From JAGVPT01 sp964439265 (GTDB lineage: Bacteria > Bacteroidota > Ignavibacteria > UBA10030 > UBA8401), in the NCBI GenBank assembly GCA_964439265.1, contig CAYTOA010000006.1, positions 1 through 64,000 of the forward strand: 64,000 nucleotides of DNA. The letters run 5' to 3'. Below, piece by piece: positions 34,988-44,125 of the stretch. The notes beneath the pieces were generated by a model. The model was given only the letters and a program-made list of their open reading frames with translations. It did no database searches and was not told where the DNA came from. How positions within the stretch are numbered: the stretch's first letter is position 1; each line of letters opens with the position of its first letter. The position numbers were made by a program, and so were the translations under genes.

Positions 34988-35176
34988 GGTAGGGTCCTAA
35001 TTTGAATGGGCATGTAAAAGGCCTGAGGAATGTTATTCTGAACGGAGCGAAGCGGAGTGAAGAATCTTTCTTACGGCATAGACCCTTCGCTACGCTCAGG
35101 GTGACATATAATTGTTGATGCCTTCATCATTCTCGGAACATCATATGGTAATTATGGTTCAAATTAGGACACTACC
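34988..35176. mobile_element. MITE-like element with nested inverted repeats
   Basis: Outer ends: GGTAGGGTCCTAATTTGAA (34988-35006) and the reverse complement of GGTAGTGTCCTAATTTGAA (35158-35176), 18 of 19 matching. Inside lies a second pair: TGTTATTCTGAACGGAGCG (from 35031, arm to 35052) and CTTCGCTACGCTCAGGGTGA (from 35085, arm to 35106), imperfect over 22 bases. No open frame is carried (189 bases). The inner type (TGTyATTCTGArCGnAGCGAAG) is one I recognise from many draft genomes. It occupies most of 34861-35245, between the epimerase gene and the glycosylphosphotransferase. Confidence 0.75.
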
Positions 35177-35245
35177 CGCTTCTTGCTCCCCTTCCCGATT
35201 TTCGATATATTTGTCCAGTCCAGAATCAGCCACGTTAATGCTCGA

Positions 35246-36396
35246 ATGCCTAACCAGCGCCGCAATGATTTTCTGATACCGCTTCTCGCCGTCCTCTCCG
35301 ACGCTGTCGCCATCGAATCCGCATTTTTGTTGTCGTACTGGCTTCGTTTTTTTTCTCCGCTCACGTCAACGTTTGAAGTCACGCTTGGAATTCCCCCGCT
35401 CTCCACCTACTTTAACAGTTCGCTCATTTTTATACCGGTGTGGCTGTTTGTCTTTCAATCGCGCAAGATGTACGGCGCCCGCCGGAATTCGCACCTGAGC
35501 GATGAATTCTTTGCGATTGTACGGCTTGTCAGTATCGGACTGCTCATCGTGATGAGCGCCACGTTCTTCTATCGGGAATTCTCGTTCTCCCGCGGCGTGT
35601 TCATTCTTTTGTGGGGAACCGCCATCACGACAATAACGACCGGCAGGTTCGTCATTATGGAGTTCGAAAAGCTCCTCTATCGGCGGGGCAAAGAACTAAA
35701 AACTGTCGCGATTGTCGGTTCCAATGAGGCCGCTGACGAAATTTTCTCGCAGCTCTCATCTCATCCTTACCTGGGCTACGACGTTGTCGGATATTATGCA
35801 GATTCACCTGCTGCCCCCGCACTGAAACTCTCCGGGGAAAAATATCTCGGACCGATCAAAGAGCTGCCAAACGGTCTGACAACGTACCGTCTCCAGGCGG
35901 CGCTGATCGCCTTATCGTATAAGGAACATCCTCAACTCCTGGAAATGATCCGCGACGCGGAGGGGCTCAACATTGAAATGCTGATGGTGCCGGACATGCT
36001 GGATATGATGACAAGCCGGGTCCGCATTCAAGACATTGAAGGGATCCCGTTCCTTAAAATCAAAGAAATACCGCTCTCCACATGGAACCGTATCAGCAAG
36101 CGCGTGTTCGATATTATTTTTTCGTCGCTGATTCTTCTCGTGACGCTGCCGTTCACGCTGATTCTTGGCGCCATCATTAAAATAACGTCCAGCGGTCCGA
36201 TTTTTTTTGTCCAGGAAAGAATAAGTCTGGACGGGAATCCGTTTTTTGTCATAAAGTTCAGAACCATGAGCACCGACGCCGAAGTATCCACCGGTCCCGT
36301 GCGCGCTAAAAAAGGAGACCCGCGCGTGACTTCGATCGGAAGGATTCTCCGCCGGACAAGTCTGGACGAGCTTCCTCAACTGTGGAACGTCCTCAC
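35246..36396 (+). CDS. Polyprenyl glycosylphosphotransferase, truncated by an assembly gap
   Basis: About 383 residues before the gap. N-terminal membrane segments (FLIPLLAVLSDAVAIESAFL; FNSSLIFIPVWLFVF; and two more), then a CoA-binding-like Rossmann part (KTVAIVGSNEAADEI, YDVVGYYAD), then the sugar-phosphate transferase domain: KRVFDIIFSSLILLVTLPF, GPIFFVQERISLDGNPFFV, IKFRTMSTDAE, and LRRTSLDELPQLWNVL. The family then continues with KGDMSLVGPRP, which is lost in the Ns. It starts exopolysaccharide or O-antigen units by moving a sugar-1-phosphate to undecaprenyl phosphate. ATG 35246 is chosen; a TTG at 35183 extends it. Confidence 0.88.
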
Positions 36397-36496
36397 NNNN
36401 NNNNNNNNNNNNNNNNNNNNNNNNNNNNNNNNNNNNNNNNNNNNNNNNNNNNNNNNNNNNNNNNNNNNNNNNNNNNNNNNNNNNNNNNNNNNNNNN
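36397..36496. other. Assembly gap of unknown true length
   Basis: 100 Ns. The flanks do not match each other, unlike the gap at 47697. The missing C-terminal 90 or so residues of the glycosylphosphotransferase cannot fit in 100 bases together with what follows, so the real distance is longer. Confidence 0.95.
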
Positions 36497-36574
36497 GTCC
36501 TGACTGCGGGAGAAGCGGTATTCTATTATTTCTTCTTGAAAGGGATGAAGAAGAAGGGACCTACTTCACTTTGA
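36497..36574 (+). CDS. C-terminal fragment of an unidentified gene after the gap
   Basis: 25 residues open from the gap edge (VLTAGEAVFYYFFLKGMKKK and five more) to a TGA. It does not look like the expected end of a sugar-phosphate transferase, so it may belong to a second gene hidden in the gap. It overlaps the end of the convergent tonB gene by 14 bases. Too short to identify. Confidence 0.35.
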   Translation, partial: VLTAGEAVFYYFFLKGMKKKGPTSL

Positions 36575-37355
36575 AGTTGAAGATCACCGTGCAAACCTGG
36601 TCGAGCGCGGGTTGTGCGCTCTGCAATGACTGAAATCTCCACGACCGCACTTCTTTGATCGCGGCATTTTCCAACCTAGTATCCCCTTTTCGCAGCGGCT
36701 GAATCGATTTGACCGTCCCCCTGGGTTGAACAACAACACGCAACCTGATCTGAGCCTCGACATTGACGCCGGGCGGATATTTCGGAAGGTCGCCGGAAAC
36801 CAGATTCCTCGTTTTCCCCCCTGCCCACTGCACATTATACGAGATATTCTCTCCGATAGAACTTCCTGCTCCGCCGGCATTGAACGGCGCAGCGACATCC
36901 GAACCGTTGGGCACTCCCGGTTTTCCGACAGCATTTTTGTCACCGCCCGGAAATCCCGGGGACGAGGACGCTGGCGCTTCTCGCTGGACGTCCGCCATTC
37001 CTTTTCGTTCACCCGGCATGGTGACCGGGTTATCATTTGCCTCTATTTTTTTCGTAGGCGCGGCGTTAACAATTTCGTCGGTAGGGAGAGAGTGTTGTTG
37101 TGTCGGCAGGTCTACGCCGACTCCGGTGGCCGCGACGCCGGGTTGACCAAGCGGCGGCGGAGCCGTACCTTCGGGAAGCACATCACCCTTCGGCATCGGC
37201 CCAAACGAGGAGGCAATACCTCCCCCGAACGAAAACTCAACAAATTCCTGCTGTTGTGAATCCGGCTGCGACGGACGGACGAGAAAGAGCATGAACCCCG
37301 CAGCGATATGTACAAGGATGGAAAAAGTCCAACCGAAGGTCGTTTCCCGTGTCAT
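36561..37355 (-). CDS. tonB: Energy transducer TonB
   Basis: 264 residues. N-terminal anchor WTFSILVHIAAGFMLFLV, a long Pro/Gly/Ala-rich periplasmic linker (about 40-175), then a TonB C-terminal domain: DLPKYPPGVNVEAQIRLRVV, GTVKSIQPLRKGDTRLENAA, IKEVRSWRFQSL. It carries proton-motive force from ExbB/ExbD to outer-membrane receptors. The linker is unusually glycine-rich. Last gene of the TPR > barrel > SPOR > exbB > exbD > tonB run, ten bases after exbD. Confidence 0.92.
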   Translation of the reverse strand: MTRETTFGWTFSILVHIAAGFMLFLVRPSQPDSQQQEFVEFSFGGGIASSFGPMPKGDVLPEGTAPPPLGQPGVAATGVGVDLPTQQHSLPTDEIVNAAPTKKIEANDNPVTMPGERKGMADVQREAPASSSPGFPGGDKNAVGKPGVPNGSDVAAPFNAGGAGSSIGENISYNVQWAGGKTRNLVSGDLPKYPPGVNVEAQIRLRVVVQPRGTVKSIQPLRKGDTRLENAAIKEVRSWRFQSLQSAQPALDQVCTVIFNFKVK

Positions 37356-37365
37356 CGATGCTGCC

Positions 37366-37779
37366 TCATGGTCCTGCTTGGGTCGTGGCTTCTGTTGCGA
37401 TCATGAACCGCTGAGCGCCGACGCCTTTAGCGATGTCGATCAAGTCGACGGCGCTTTGAAGGGAGACCGATTGATCCGCACGAACAACAATGACGTGATC
37501 ACGGTCCCGGTCGATGATCGGAATAAGTTTCTGTGCGAGCGTTGTCTTGGTAACCTCTTCGTTCCCCAGAAAAATCCTCCCGGTACCCGTCAACGTTACG
37601 ACCGATTGCCGATCGGACTGTACTTCGCCCGTGACCATTTTAGGAAGCTGCACTTTAATGCCTGAGGTGACGACGAAGGACCATGAGAGAAGAAAAAAGA
37701 TGAGCCACTGCAGCGCCATGTCGGCGAACGATGCATAGTTAAATGCAGGGTTGAACTTGTTTCGCGGAGTGAATTTCAT
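37366..37779 (-). CDS. exbD: Biopolymer transport protein ExbD/TolR
   Basis: 137 residues. One helix (MALQWLIFFLLSWSFVV) followed by the periplasmic domain: VQLPKMVTGEVQSDRQSVVT and HVIVVRADQSVSLQSAVDLID. In most ExbD proteins an Asp sits in the helix for proton passage; here the helix is preceded by NYASFADMALQWL, where D is placed at its cytosolic end. Works with ExbB and TonB. Confidence 0.92.
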   Translation of the reverse strand: MKFTPRNKFNPAFNYASFADMALQWLIFFLLSWSFVVTSGIKVQLPKMVTGEVQSDRQSVVTLTGTGRIFLGNEEVTKTTLAQKLIPIIDRDRDHVIVVRADQSVSLQSAVDLIDIAKGVGAQRFMIATEATTQAGP

Positions 37780-37793
37780 TTGCTCGCAGACGA

Positions 37794-38510
37794 TTAGTCC
37801 TTCGGTTCAAAAAATTCGTCCTCTTCACTGAAGACTTTTCTGATGTGTTTTTCCTTATTGACCGATTGAGCGGGAGCTTCCGCCGGGGACGTGACCGCGG
37901 ACGTAGGTTTCAGATAGCCGAGGAATTCATCGACCGATGCTTCCAGGGAAAACGAAATCTGGCTTACGCGACCTACATAATAATTGTAGAAACCGAGGGA
38001 GGGTATGCCGACGACCAATCCGAAAGCACTGGAAAGCATGGCTTCCCAGATGCCCCCGGCAAGATTTCCGGTGTTTACATTTCCTCCGAGCATCTCGATG
38101 GTACGGAAGGCGTTGATCATACCAACGACTGTACCGAGGAATCCGAGCATTGGTCCGATCCCGGCAATGTTGGCAAGAATGCCGAGATGATTCTCGAGGC
38201 GGTTGACTTCTTCCTTTCCGGCAGATTCTATCGTAGCCCGAACCGCCTCAGGGCCTGCCTCGATGCTGGCGATCCCCTTGCGAAGCACTACAGGAACCGA
38301 AGCGTTGCTTTGCGCGCATGCATTAAGGGCGCCCACAACATCATTCCGTGACAACGCACTTCGTAACTTCAGCAGCAGCGGCTTCGGGTCGAATTTCGCT
38401 TTTCGCAGAACGAAGAACCGCTCAAAGATGATCGCCACCGCGAGAACAGAACAGAAAAGGATCGGCCACATCACGATCCCGCCCTTCAGAAAAAGCTCAA
38501 GTAGATTCAT
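37794..38510 (-). CDS. exbB: Biopolymer transport protein ExbB/TolQ/MotA family
   Basis: 238 residues, three helices. MNLLELFLKGGIVMWPILFCS begins helix 1; ENHLGILANIAGIGPMLGFLGTVVGMINAF and GIWEAMLSSAFGLVVGIPSLG are the conserved proton-channel helices of the family (the GLLGTV-type motif). C-terminal tail charged (EEDEFFEPKD). Forms the pentameric channel around ExbD. Confidence 0.95.
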   Translation of the reverse strand: MNLLELFLKGGIVMWPILFCSVLAVAIIFERFFVLRKAKFDPKPLLLKLRSALSRNDVVGALNACAQSNASVPVVLRKGIASIEAGPEAVRATIESAGKEEVNRLENHLGILANIAGIGPMLGFLGTVVGMINAFRTIEMLGGNVNTGNLAGGIWEAMLSSAFGLVVGIPSLGFYNYYVGRVSQISFSLEASVDEFLGYLKPTSAVTSPAEAPAQSVNKEKHIRKVFSEEDEFFEPKD

Positions 38511-38535
38511 CTATTCTCCTGTGCGCAATGTGAAG

Positions 38536-39201
38536 TCATTTGCTCAACCGAACAACCCAGTATCCGCCTTCAAGCATATGCGCGATTTTTTCGGCGGAAC
38601 CGCGCGCCGCTTTGTCGCTGTCATACCTGCCAACGTAAACACGAAAGCGCTTTTCTCCGCCGCCGACGTTTGCTCGTTCAACAAATGCAGGAAAACCTGC
38701 CCGCGTCATTACGTCGGCTTCGATCTTTGCTTTCTGCTCGCTCGACCATGACGATACCTGAACGCTGAATCGCCCGTTCGCGGACATTGGAATCTTCGGG
38801 ACGGCGTTCATAGAAAGCGAAGCTGTGTTCGCCGAAGGCGAAGCCGATTTTGCACCGGACTTCGACGGCGCCTTCTTCTCGGAACCCATCGCCGGCTTGT
38901 CCTTAAATTCCACCAATCCCTCATTCTCAGGAACAGCTGCTGCCACTGCCGCGGTATCCTCTGTTACGGCAGGCGGGGGCGCGACGACAACCGGGGCGGC
39001 TTTCTTCTTACCGATGATCCCAGCTTTGTTCAACCCGTAATACCCGCCTCCCAGCAGTATGACCACCAACAGTATGACGGCCACCGGCGCAGGCAAGCCT
39101 GCAATTTTCTTGCCTCCGGATCCGTCGCCGCCGGGCCTGCCTGTCGGCCTGACTCCTGTCATCGGCGCGGGAGCACCAGCTTTAAGATTGAGATTAGGCA
39201 T
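38536..39201 (-). CDS. SPOR-domain membrane protein
   Basis: 221 residues. Short Gly/Pro-rich cytoplasmic N terminus, one helix (about 37-58, LPAPVAVILLVVILLGGGYY), a Pro/Ala/Ser/Lys linker, and a C-terminal SPOR domain (about 143-220): RFSVQVSSWSSEQKAKIEAD, FPAFVERANVGGGEKRFRVY, VGRYDSDKAARGSAEKI. SPOR domains bind glycan strands stripped of peptide, often at division sites. A strong AGGAAGGAGG precedes the ATG. Its place between an outer-membrane barrel and exbB suggests it ties the complex to the wall. Confidence 0.88.
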   Translation of the reverse strand: MPNLNLKAGAPAPMTGVRPTGRPGGDGSGGKKIAGLPAPVAVILLVVILLGGGYYGLNKAGIIGKKKAAPVVVAPPPAVTEDTAAVAAAVPENEGLVEFKDKPAMGSEKKAPSKSGAKSASPSANTASLSMNAVPKIPMSANGRFSVQVSSWSSEQKAKIEADVMTRAGFPAFVERANVGGGEKRFRVYVGRYDSDKAARGSAEKIAHMLEGGYWVVRLSK

Positions 39202-39248
39202 GTTGTACTACCTCCTTCCTATGTGATAAAAAGAGACTATTTTTTCAA

Positions 39249-40934
39249 TCACCAAGTGTACGTTACACCGAGAGAAATGAATAACGGCCGCTCAACATAT
39301 CCATCCCACACATAGTATTGCCGGTTCAAAATATTGTCTAATTGCACAATTGCGCGGAGGTTTTCAAGAAGCTGATACTCTCCCTGGCCGCCGACATCAA
39401 CGTATCCCGCATTTGCACCCGAATGTGCAAAATCTTTCCACCGTTTCGAAAAATATTCCGCAAAAACTTCTGCTATGATCCCGCTGCCGAAAGTCCGGCG
39501 ATAGACACCGCTCACGGTGACCATCGGGATATTTGGAACACCGTTCGACGAGTCGCTCGCTTGCGTTGAATTGAATGACCCTGCTAGTGTCGCCGAACTT
39601 CCCTGCGTCAAAGTGTAGGTGCCTTCCAACTCGAGGCGCGTCACCGCTGCCTTCGGAAGATACATAACATCCCAGACTTTTGCACTATTTAATTCAACAA
39701 AAACGGGAAAATTTCGGACCGCGCTGTAAGAAAGGTCGCCGCTCCCATAAAATTTGTCGCTGAAGGTATATTCTGAACCCAACGTAAAAGAAAATGGAAT
39801 TTCGCTGGCGCGAAGTTCGGCCCTGTTCTCTACATATTTATCCGAATTGACGAGCGATGCAAGGGTATTTCTTTCCACCGTCGGTGCTATCGAAAAGTAT
39901 ACCGTCGAAGCATCGTTTACAAAATAGCGCAATTGCGCACCCGGGTAAAATCTTCCGCTCGTTGTTGAAAGGTTTCCCATGTAAATGAACTGATGGACCG
40001 TCAGCGTCGCCTGGAAGTCCGGAAGAAAGAACTTGTCTCCGGACAACCGCAGGTCAAACCACTCCGGCGAATGCGCGTCGATAGCCGGGGGAAGCTGCAT
40101 CGACATGGCGGACACGATATACTCGATCGAGCCGCGCAATTGTATGTCGTCTTTTCGGGTCGACCCGGATATCAGCAATCCAAAATCATTTTGTGACGAA
40201 TTAAGCGAGTCGTTCAGGGCTGTACCGTTCCATGAAATTCCGGCGGAATAATCGAGCGCGTCGTCGAGCTTGTCACTGACGGTCGTCCGGGAAGCAAGTC
40301 CGAAGTTGAGGCGTACGTTGTTCAGTGTTCTCAATTGCGACGGATCAGAAGAGCCGTAGGCACGGTACGTTTGCCCGGTAAAATTTAAGCCGCCGTTCAA
40401 CCTGTCTCCTCCAATGACTCCGTATGTTTGCGGCGCGAGATAATCGCCCTGGATTCCAATACCAGTTTTCTGCCAGTTCGCGTTCGGCACCTGTCCGCTG
40501 GTCGACGCGTAACTCGCGTTGAACAGCACTCCCCCGCCGTCGTAGTTCTTTCCGAACCATCCTTGCATGTACGGCGAAGTGAAATTTCCGAATCCGCCCT
40601 GTACTTTTCCGTTCATTTGACCCGCCGGCCCGGCGAAATCTTTCTGTAATTTCGCTCCGCCGTCCGCATCTGCATCCTTCATCCCCGCCGTCTGAGACCC
40701 GGTGACGTAGACTTTGTCTTCCTCAAAGACGGATTTCGACGACATGGGGAGGTCGATCGTTTCCTGACCGGTGATAAGAAATTCGGGAAGGTCGATCTTG
40801 GGGAGCGGTGCTTCGGCCTTGTCCGGCACCGCAGCATCGCGCTGAGCCGGTTCCTTCTTCTCCTGGGCAGCAAGCGGAACAGCGAGAAAAAGGAATAGCA
40901 ATGTGAAAAGGCTATGGAATCGAAAAACGTTCAT
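39249..40934 (-). CDS. Outer-membrane beta-barrel, TonB-receptor-like without a plug
   Basis: 561 residues with a signal peptide (FTLLFLFLAVPLAAQ). Between about 45 and 75 stands KIDLPEFLITGQETIDLPMSS, a short TonB-box-like or plug-remnant region, but there is no full plug domain. The rest is a barrel with alternating strands, ending in the receptor-like RAIVQLDNILNRQYYVWDGY and a terminal aromatic (GVTYTW). Its ATG overlaps the TPR gene stop (TGATG, 40932-40936), so the two are translationally coupled. Its partnership with ExbB/ExbD/TonB in one operon suggests energy-driven work at the outer membrane; the cargo is unknown. Confidence 0.8.
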   Translation of the reverse strand: MNVFRFHSLFTLLFLFLAVPLAAQEKKEPAQRDAAVPDKAEAPLPKIDLPEFLITGQETIDLPMSSKSVFEEDKVYVTGSQTAGMKDADADGGAKLQKDFAGPAGQMNGKVQGGFGNFTSPYMQGWFGKNYDGGGVLFNASYASTSGQVPNANWQKTGIGIQGDYLAPQTYGVIGGDRLNGGLNFTGQTYRAYGSSDPSQLRTLNNVRLNFGLASRTTVSDKLDDALDYSAGISWNGTALNDSLNSSQNDFGLLISGSTRKDDIQLRGSIEYIVSAMSMQLPPAIDAHSPEWFDLRLSGDKFFLPDFQATLTVHQFIYMGNLSTTSGRFYPGAQLRYFVNDASTVYFSIAPTVERNTLASLVNSDKYVENRAELRASEIPFSFTLGSEYTFSDKFYGSGDLSYSAVRNFPVFVELNSAKVWDVMYLPKAAVTRLELEGTYTLTQGSSATLAGSFNSTQASDSSNGVPNIPMVTVSGVYRRTFGSGIIAEVFAEYFSKRWKDFAHSGANAGYVDVGGQGEYQLLENLRAIVQLDNILNRQYYVWDGYVERPLFISLGVTYTW

Positions 40935-43900
40935 CAAAGCTGCTCCAGCTTTCGAAGCCTTTGCTCGGCTTCAGCTGCAAGTTCGCCCCCCTGTTTGATC
41001 ACGAAATTATACGCGTCTTTTGCCTTCTGCTTTTGATTGGTCTTTTCGTAGCAGTCACCAAGATTGAAGTACGACTTAGTGATCCAATCTTCGGCAGAGG
41101 GGAAAACATACTTCACGCGCAAATAAGAAAGAATCGCCTCAGAATAATTCTTGGCCGATTGCTGGGTGACGCCCAGGGCATACTGAGCTTCTGCGCCAAG
41201 TTCATCAGTCCGGTTTATCGCAACGGCCTTGAAGTACTCCAGCGCGCGGCTGTAGTTCTCTACCGATTGATTCATCCACCCGAGTGCAACCCTGCTCCTG
41301 TCGCTCGCAACGGATTTAGGATACTGCGTGATCGTTGCTTCAAATTTTCTGACTGCATCATCCGTCTGGTTCGTGGATTTCAACACGATCCCCTGTTGGT
41401 AGGAGGCCTCGGCAGCCTCGTCCGATTTCGCATATTGATCCTGGATCTTTCCGAATGCAGCAAGCGCTTCGCTAGGTTTCCCTTCTTGAGCGTAAACGCC
41501 TCCCTGTTCGAACAACGCAGCGCTCGCGAGCTTTGCGGAGGGGTATTTTGCCGCGACCGTCTGAAAAGCATCCAGCGCAGCCTGGCGGTTGTTCAGCGCA
41601 GCATAACATTTTCCCGTCCAGTAGTATGCATCGGGGGCCAGTTTGCTTTTCGGAAATCGTTGAAGAAATTCCTGATAGGCTTTGATCGCTTCGTCGTATT
41701 GCTTCTCGCTGTAATAGATGTCCGCCTTCTTGTAGAAGAGTTCATCCGTCGTTTTTGCAGACGGATTGTTCTTTACGAAATCGTCGATAGAACGGACGGC
41801 CTCCTCAGGCTTGCCTAGCAGGACGTAGCAGTACTGTATGCCGTTCACTGCATCGATCGCATAGGTGGAGGAGGGAAACTTCATCACCACGCCCTGGTAA
41901 GCCTGGATAGCCTCGGTATATTTTTCCAGATTGTAATATGAATCTCCGATACTGTAGTACGCCTTCGGAACAAGCTCGCTCTTCGGGTACTTCGATATAA
42001 CGTTCTGAAAAATGCCGATCGCCTTGTCGTACTTCTTTGACTGAAAGTAGATCCACCCGATGCCGTACTCAGCGTCGTCGGCGAGGTCGGAAGAGGGAAA
42101 GCGCGAAATCAAGTTCTCAAAGTCCTTGATACCGAGGTCGAGTTTATCCGACTTGTAATCGGATTGAGCGAGCTGATAGTAGGCGTATTCAATGCCATCC
42201 CTTGAGGGGAACGACTGAATAGCTCCTCGGTAAGCACCAGCAGCGTTTGCATACTCTTTGAGGTAATAGTATGAATCGCCAAGCCGCAGCTCCGCGTCGA
42301 ACGCAAACGACAGTGAGGATCCGATGCTCAATACTTTTTGATATGTTTCTGCCGCCTCACGATACTTTCCTTGTTTGAAATAGCTCCATGCCAGCCCGTA
42401 TTGGGCATCCGGAATTTTTGGCTGTCCCGCTCCCCGATTGATAAACAGGCCGTAATACTTTTCCGCATTAGCATACTGGCCAGCCTGAAAATACGATTCG
42501 CCGGCCCAAAAGAGCGCTTCTACCGATTTTGGGTGCTGAGGGTGATCTTTTAAGAATGATACAAATTGTGACGCGGCATCGGAGAACTTCTGTAATTTAT
42601 ACAACGCCCACCCTTCCTGAAAAGCTGCGTCCCCTTTTACCGTATCACCAGCAGGAACCAATCCTTTGACTGCATGGAATGCCTTTGCCGCGCCTTCGTA
42701 ATTCTTCTTTGCAATGTACGATTCTCCGAGCATCCGGTATGCGTCAGGTGCCGCATCGGCGGTTGAATATTTCTTTGTCACCTGATCAAAAAAAGGAATC
42801 GCCGCATCGTAATCTTTCTGTTCGTAGTAGATCATGCCCGATTCATACAAGGCGTTGTCTGCATATTCGCCGTTGGGACGCAAGGAAACAACTTGACTGA
42901 AAATTTCAAGCGCCTTCTTTGTATCGCCGGAAAATCTTACCGCCTGAGCTTTTCGGAAAAGGGAGTTGTACGCGACATCATCGGTGCCCGACGCAAGATC
43001 CCCAAATACCGATGCGGCTTTGGTGAAATCATTTGTCTTCAAATAGGTCCAGCCTATTGAGTAGGCCACCGTTCGAACGAGCGAATTAGACGGATAATTC
43101 TTGCAGAATGCTTCATACAGCATTCGTGCCTTTAAATAATCTTGAAGATTGTAGTAGTCTTCCGCAACGCAATAATCGGCTGCCGCCTTCTCAGTCGAAT
43201 CCGAAATGGAGAGTTTTGCCGCTGAAAGGTAGTCGATGCTTTTCTGAAATTGGCCATTTTTGTTATAGCATTCGCCAATTCTGACAGTCGTCGTTGACCG
43301 GAGATCGCTCTGCTTCTTATCGTCCAGCAGCCTTTGGTAGAATGAAATCGCCTTTTGAAAATCTTTATGCTGCTCGGCCGCCCACCCTAGCGAATAGAGG
43401 GCGTAATCAGCAAGCTTGTTGGAAGGGTACTTATCGGCGCTGAGGTTATAGTACATGGATGCGTCAGCGAGATCGTCAGTCTTAAAGTATGCTTCGCCGA
43501 TCCAATAGGATGCCTCACCCGCCAAATCGCTTTGACCGTAACTGTCGATGATTTCCTTATAGAACGGTATCGCATCGGCGAAATGATGAAGCTTGAAATT
43601 AGCTTCTCCTAGCCTGAACAAAGCGTCCGCGCGGAGTTTATGCCTTGGGAATTCGCGGGTGAATGATCTCAGAACAGAAATCGACTCGACGTATTCTCCC
43701 ATAGCATAGCGGCATTCGGCATAGAGGAAAATAGCGTCAGGGCGTTTGGAACTGGCAGGATACTGGTCTATAAACTTCTGAAATTGATCTGAGGCGAGTT
43801 GGTAGAGTTTGTCTTGATACAACCCGAACGCGAAAGCGTAGTCTTGCTCTTCCTGAATACCGGCGCTACCGGCTTGCGCCATGAGATAAGGCGGAGGAAC

Positions 43901-43978
43901 GCTGCTGAGTAAAGCCACAGCAAGTAAGAAATGAACAAACCATCTCACGTCGAGCTTTTCCCTCTCAGAATCGCCCAT
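40934..43978 (-). CDS. Giant periplasmic TPR protein
   Basis: 1014 residues. A hydrophobic export segment (about 12-34, VRWFVHFLLAVALLSSVPPP) is followed by some two dozen tetratricopeptide/BamD-YbgF-like units covering nearly the whole chain, for example FAFGLYQDKLYQLASDQFQK, YSLGWAAEQHKDFQKAISFY, YSIGDSYYNLEKYTEAIQAY, YALGVTQQSAKNYSEAILSY. Such superhelices scaffold protein complexes. First gene of the envelope operon ending in tonB. Known relatives by layout include YbgF/CpoB of Tol-Pal and gliding-associated TPR proteins, but it is far longer than either. Confidence 0.85.
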   Translation of the reverse strand: MGDSEREKLDVRWFVHFLLAVALLSSVPPPYLMAQAGSAGIQEEQDYAFAFGLYQDKLYQLASDQFQKFIDQYPASSKRPDAIFLYAECRYAMGEYVESISVLRSFTREFPRHKLRADALFRLGEANFKLHHFADAIPFYKEIIDSYGQSDLAGEASYWIGEAYFKTDDLADASMYYNLSADKYPSNKLADYALYSLGWAAEQHKDFQKAISFYQRLLDDKKQSDLRSTTTVRIGECYNKNGQFQKSIDYLSAAKLSISDSTEKAAADYCVAEDYYNLQDYLKARMLYEAFCKNYPSNSLVRTVAYSIGWTYLKTNDFTKAASVFGDLASGTDDVAYNSLFRKAQAVRFSGDTKKALEIFSQVVSLRPNGEYADNALYESGMIYYEQKDYDAAIPFFDQVTKKYSTADAAPDAYRMLGESYIAKKNYEGAAKAFHAVKGLVPAGDTVKGDAAFQEGWALYKLQKFSDAASQFVSFLKDHPQHPKSVEALFWAGESYFQAGQYANAEKYYGLFINRGAGQPKIPDAQYGLAWSYFKQGKYREAAETYQKVLSIGSSLSFAFDAELRLGDSYYYLKEYANAAGAYRGAIQSFPSRDGIEYAYYQLAQSDYKSDKLDLGIKDFENLISRFPSSDLADDAEYGIGWIYFQSKKYDKAIGIFQNVISKYPKSELVPKAYYSIGDSYYNLEKYTEAIQAYQGVVMKFPSSTYAIDAVNGIQYCYVLLGKPEEAVRSIDDFVKNNPSAKTTDELFYKKADIYYSEKQYDEAIKAYQEFLQRFPKSKLAPDAYYWTGKCYAALNNRQAALDAFQTVAAKYPSAKLASAALFEQGGVYAQEGKPSEALAAFGKIQDQYAKSDEAAEASYQQGIVLKSTNQTDDAVRKFEATITQYPKSVASDRSRVALGWMNQSVENYSRALEYFKAVAINRTDELGAEAQYALGVTQQSAKNYSEAILSYLRVKYVFPSAEDWITKSYFNLGDCYEKTNQKQKAKDAYNFVIKQGGELAAEAEQRLRKLEQL

Positions 43979-44125
43979 TTAAAGTAAAGGTTTTAATAGA
44001 TGTATTAACCTAATCAATTTACTATATAGATGGGTATCTGTCAAGGGGAGGGGCAAGGTTGTGATTTCCAGCATTTACGCCGAATAAATGCCGTCGATAT
44101 GAATTTTAATACAGCAGCAGCGATA

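Noticed and set aside
34861..35182. Small protein-coding gene between the epimerase and glycosylphosphotransferase genes
   Set aside because: Only short frames; the stretch is explained by the nested inverted-repeat element.
40961..41818. 285-codon plus-strand frame opposite the giant TPR gene
   Set aside because: Shadow created by the repeat codon pattern of the TPR gene.
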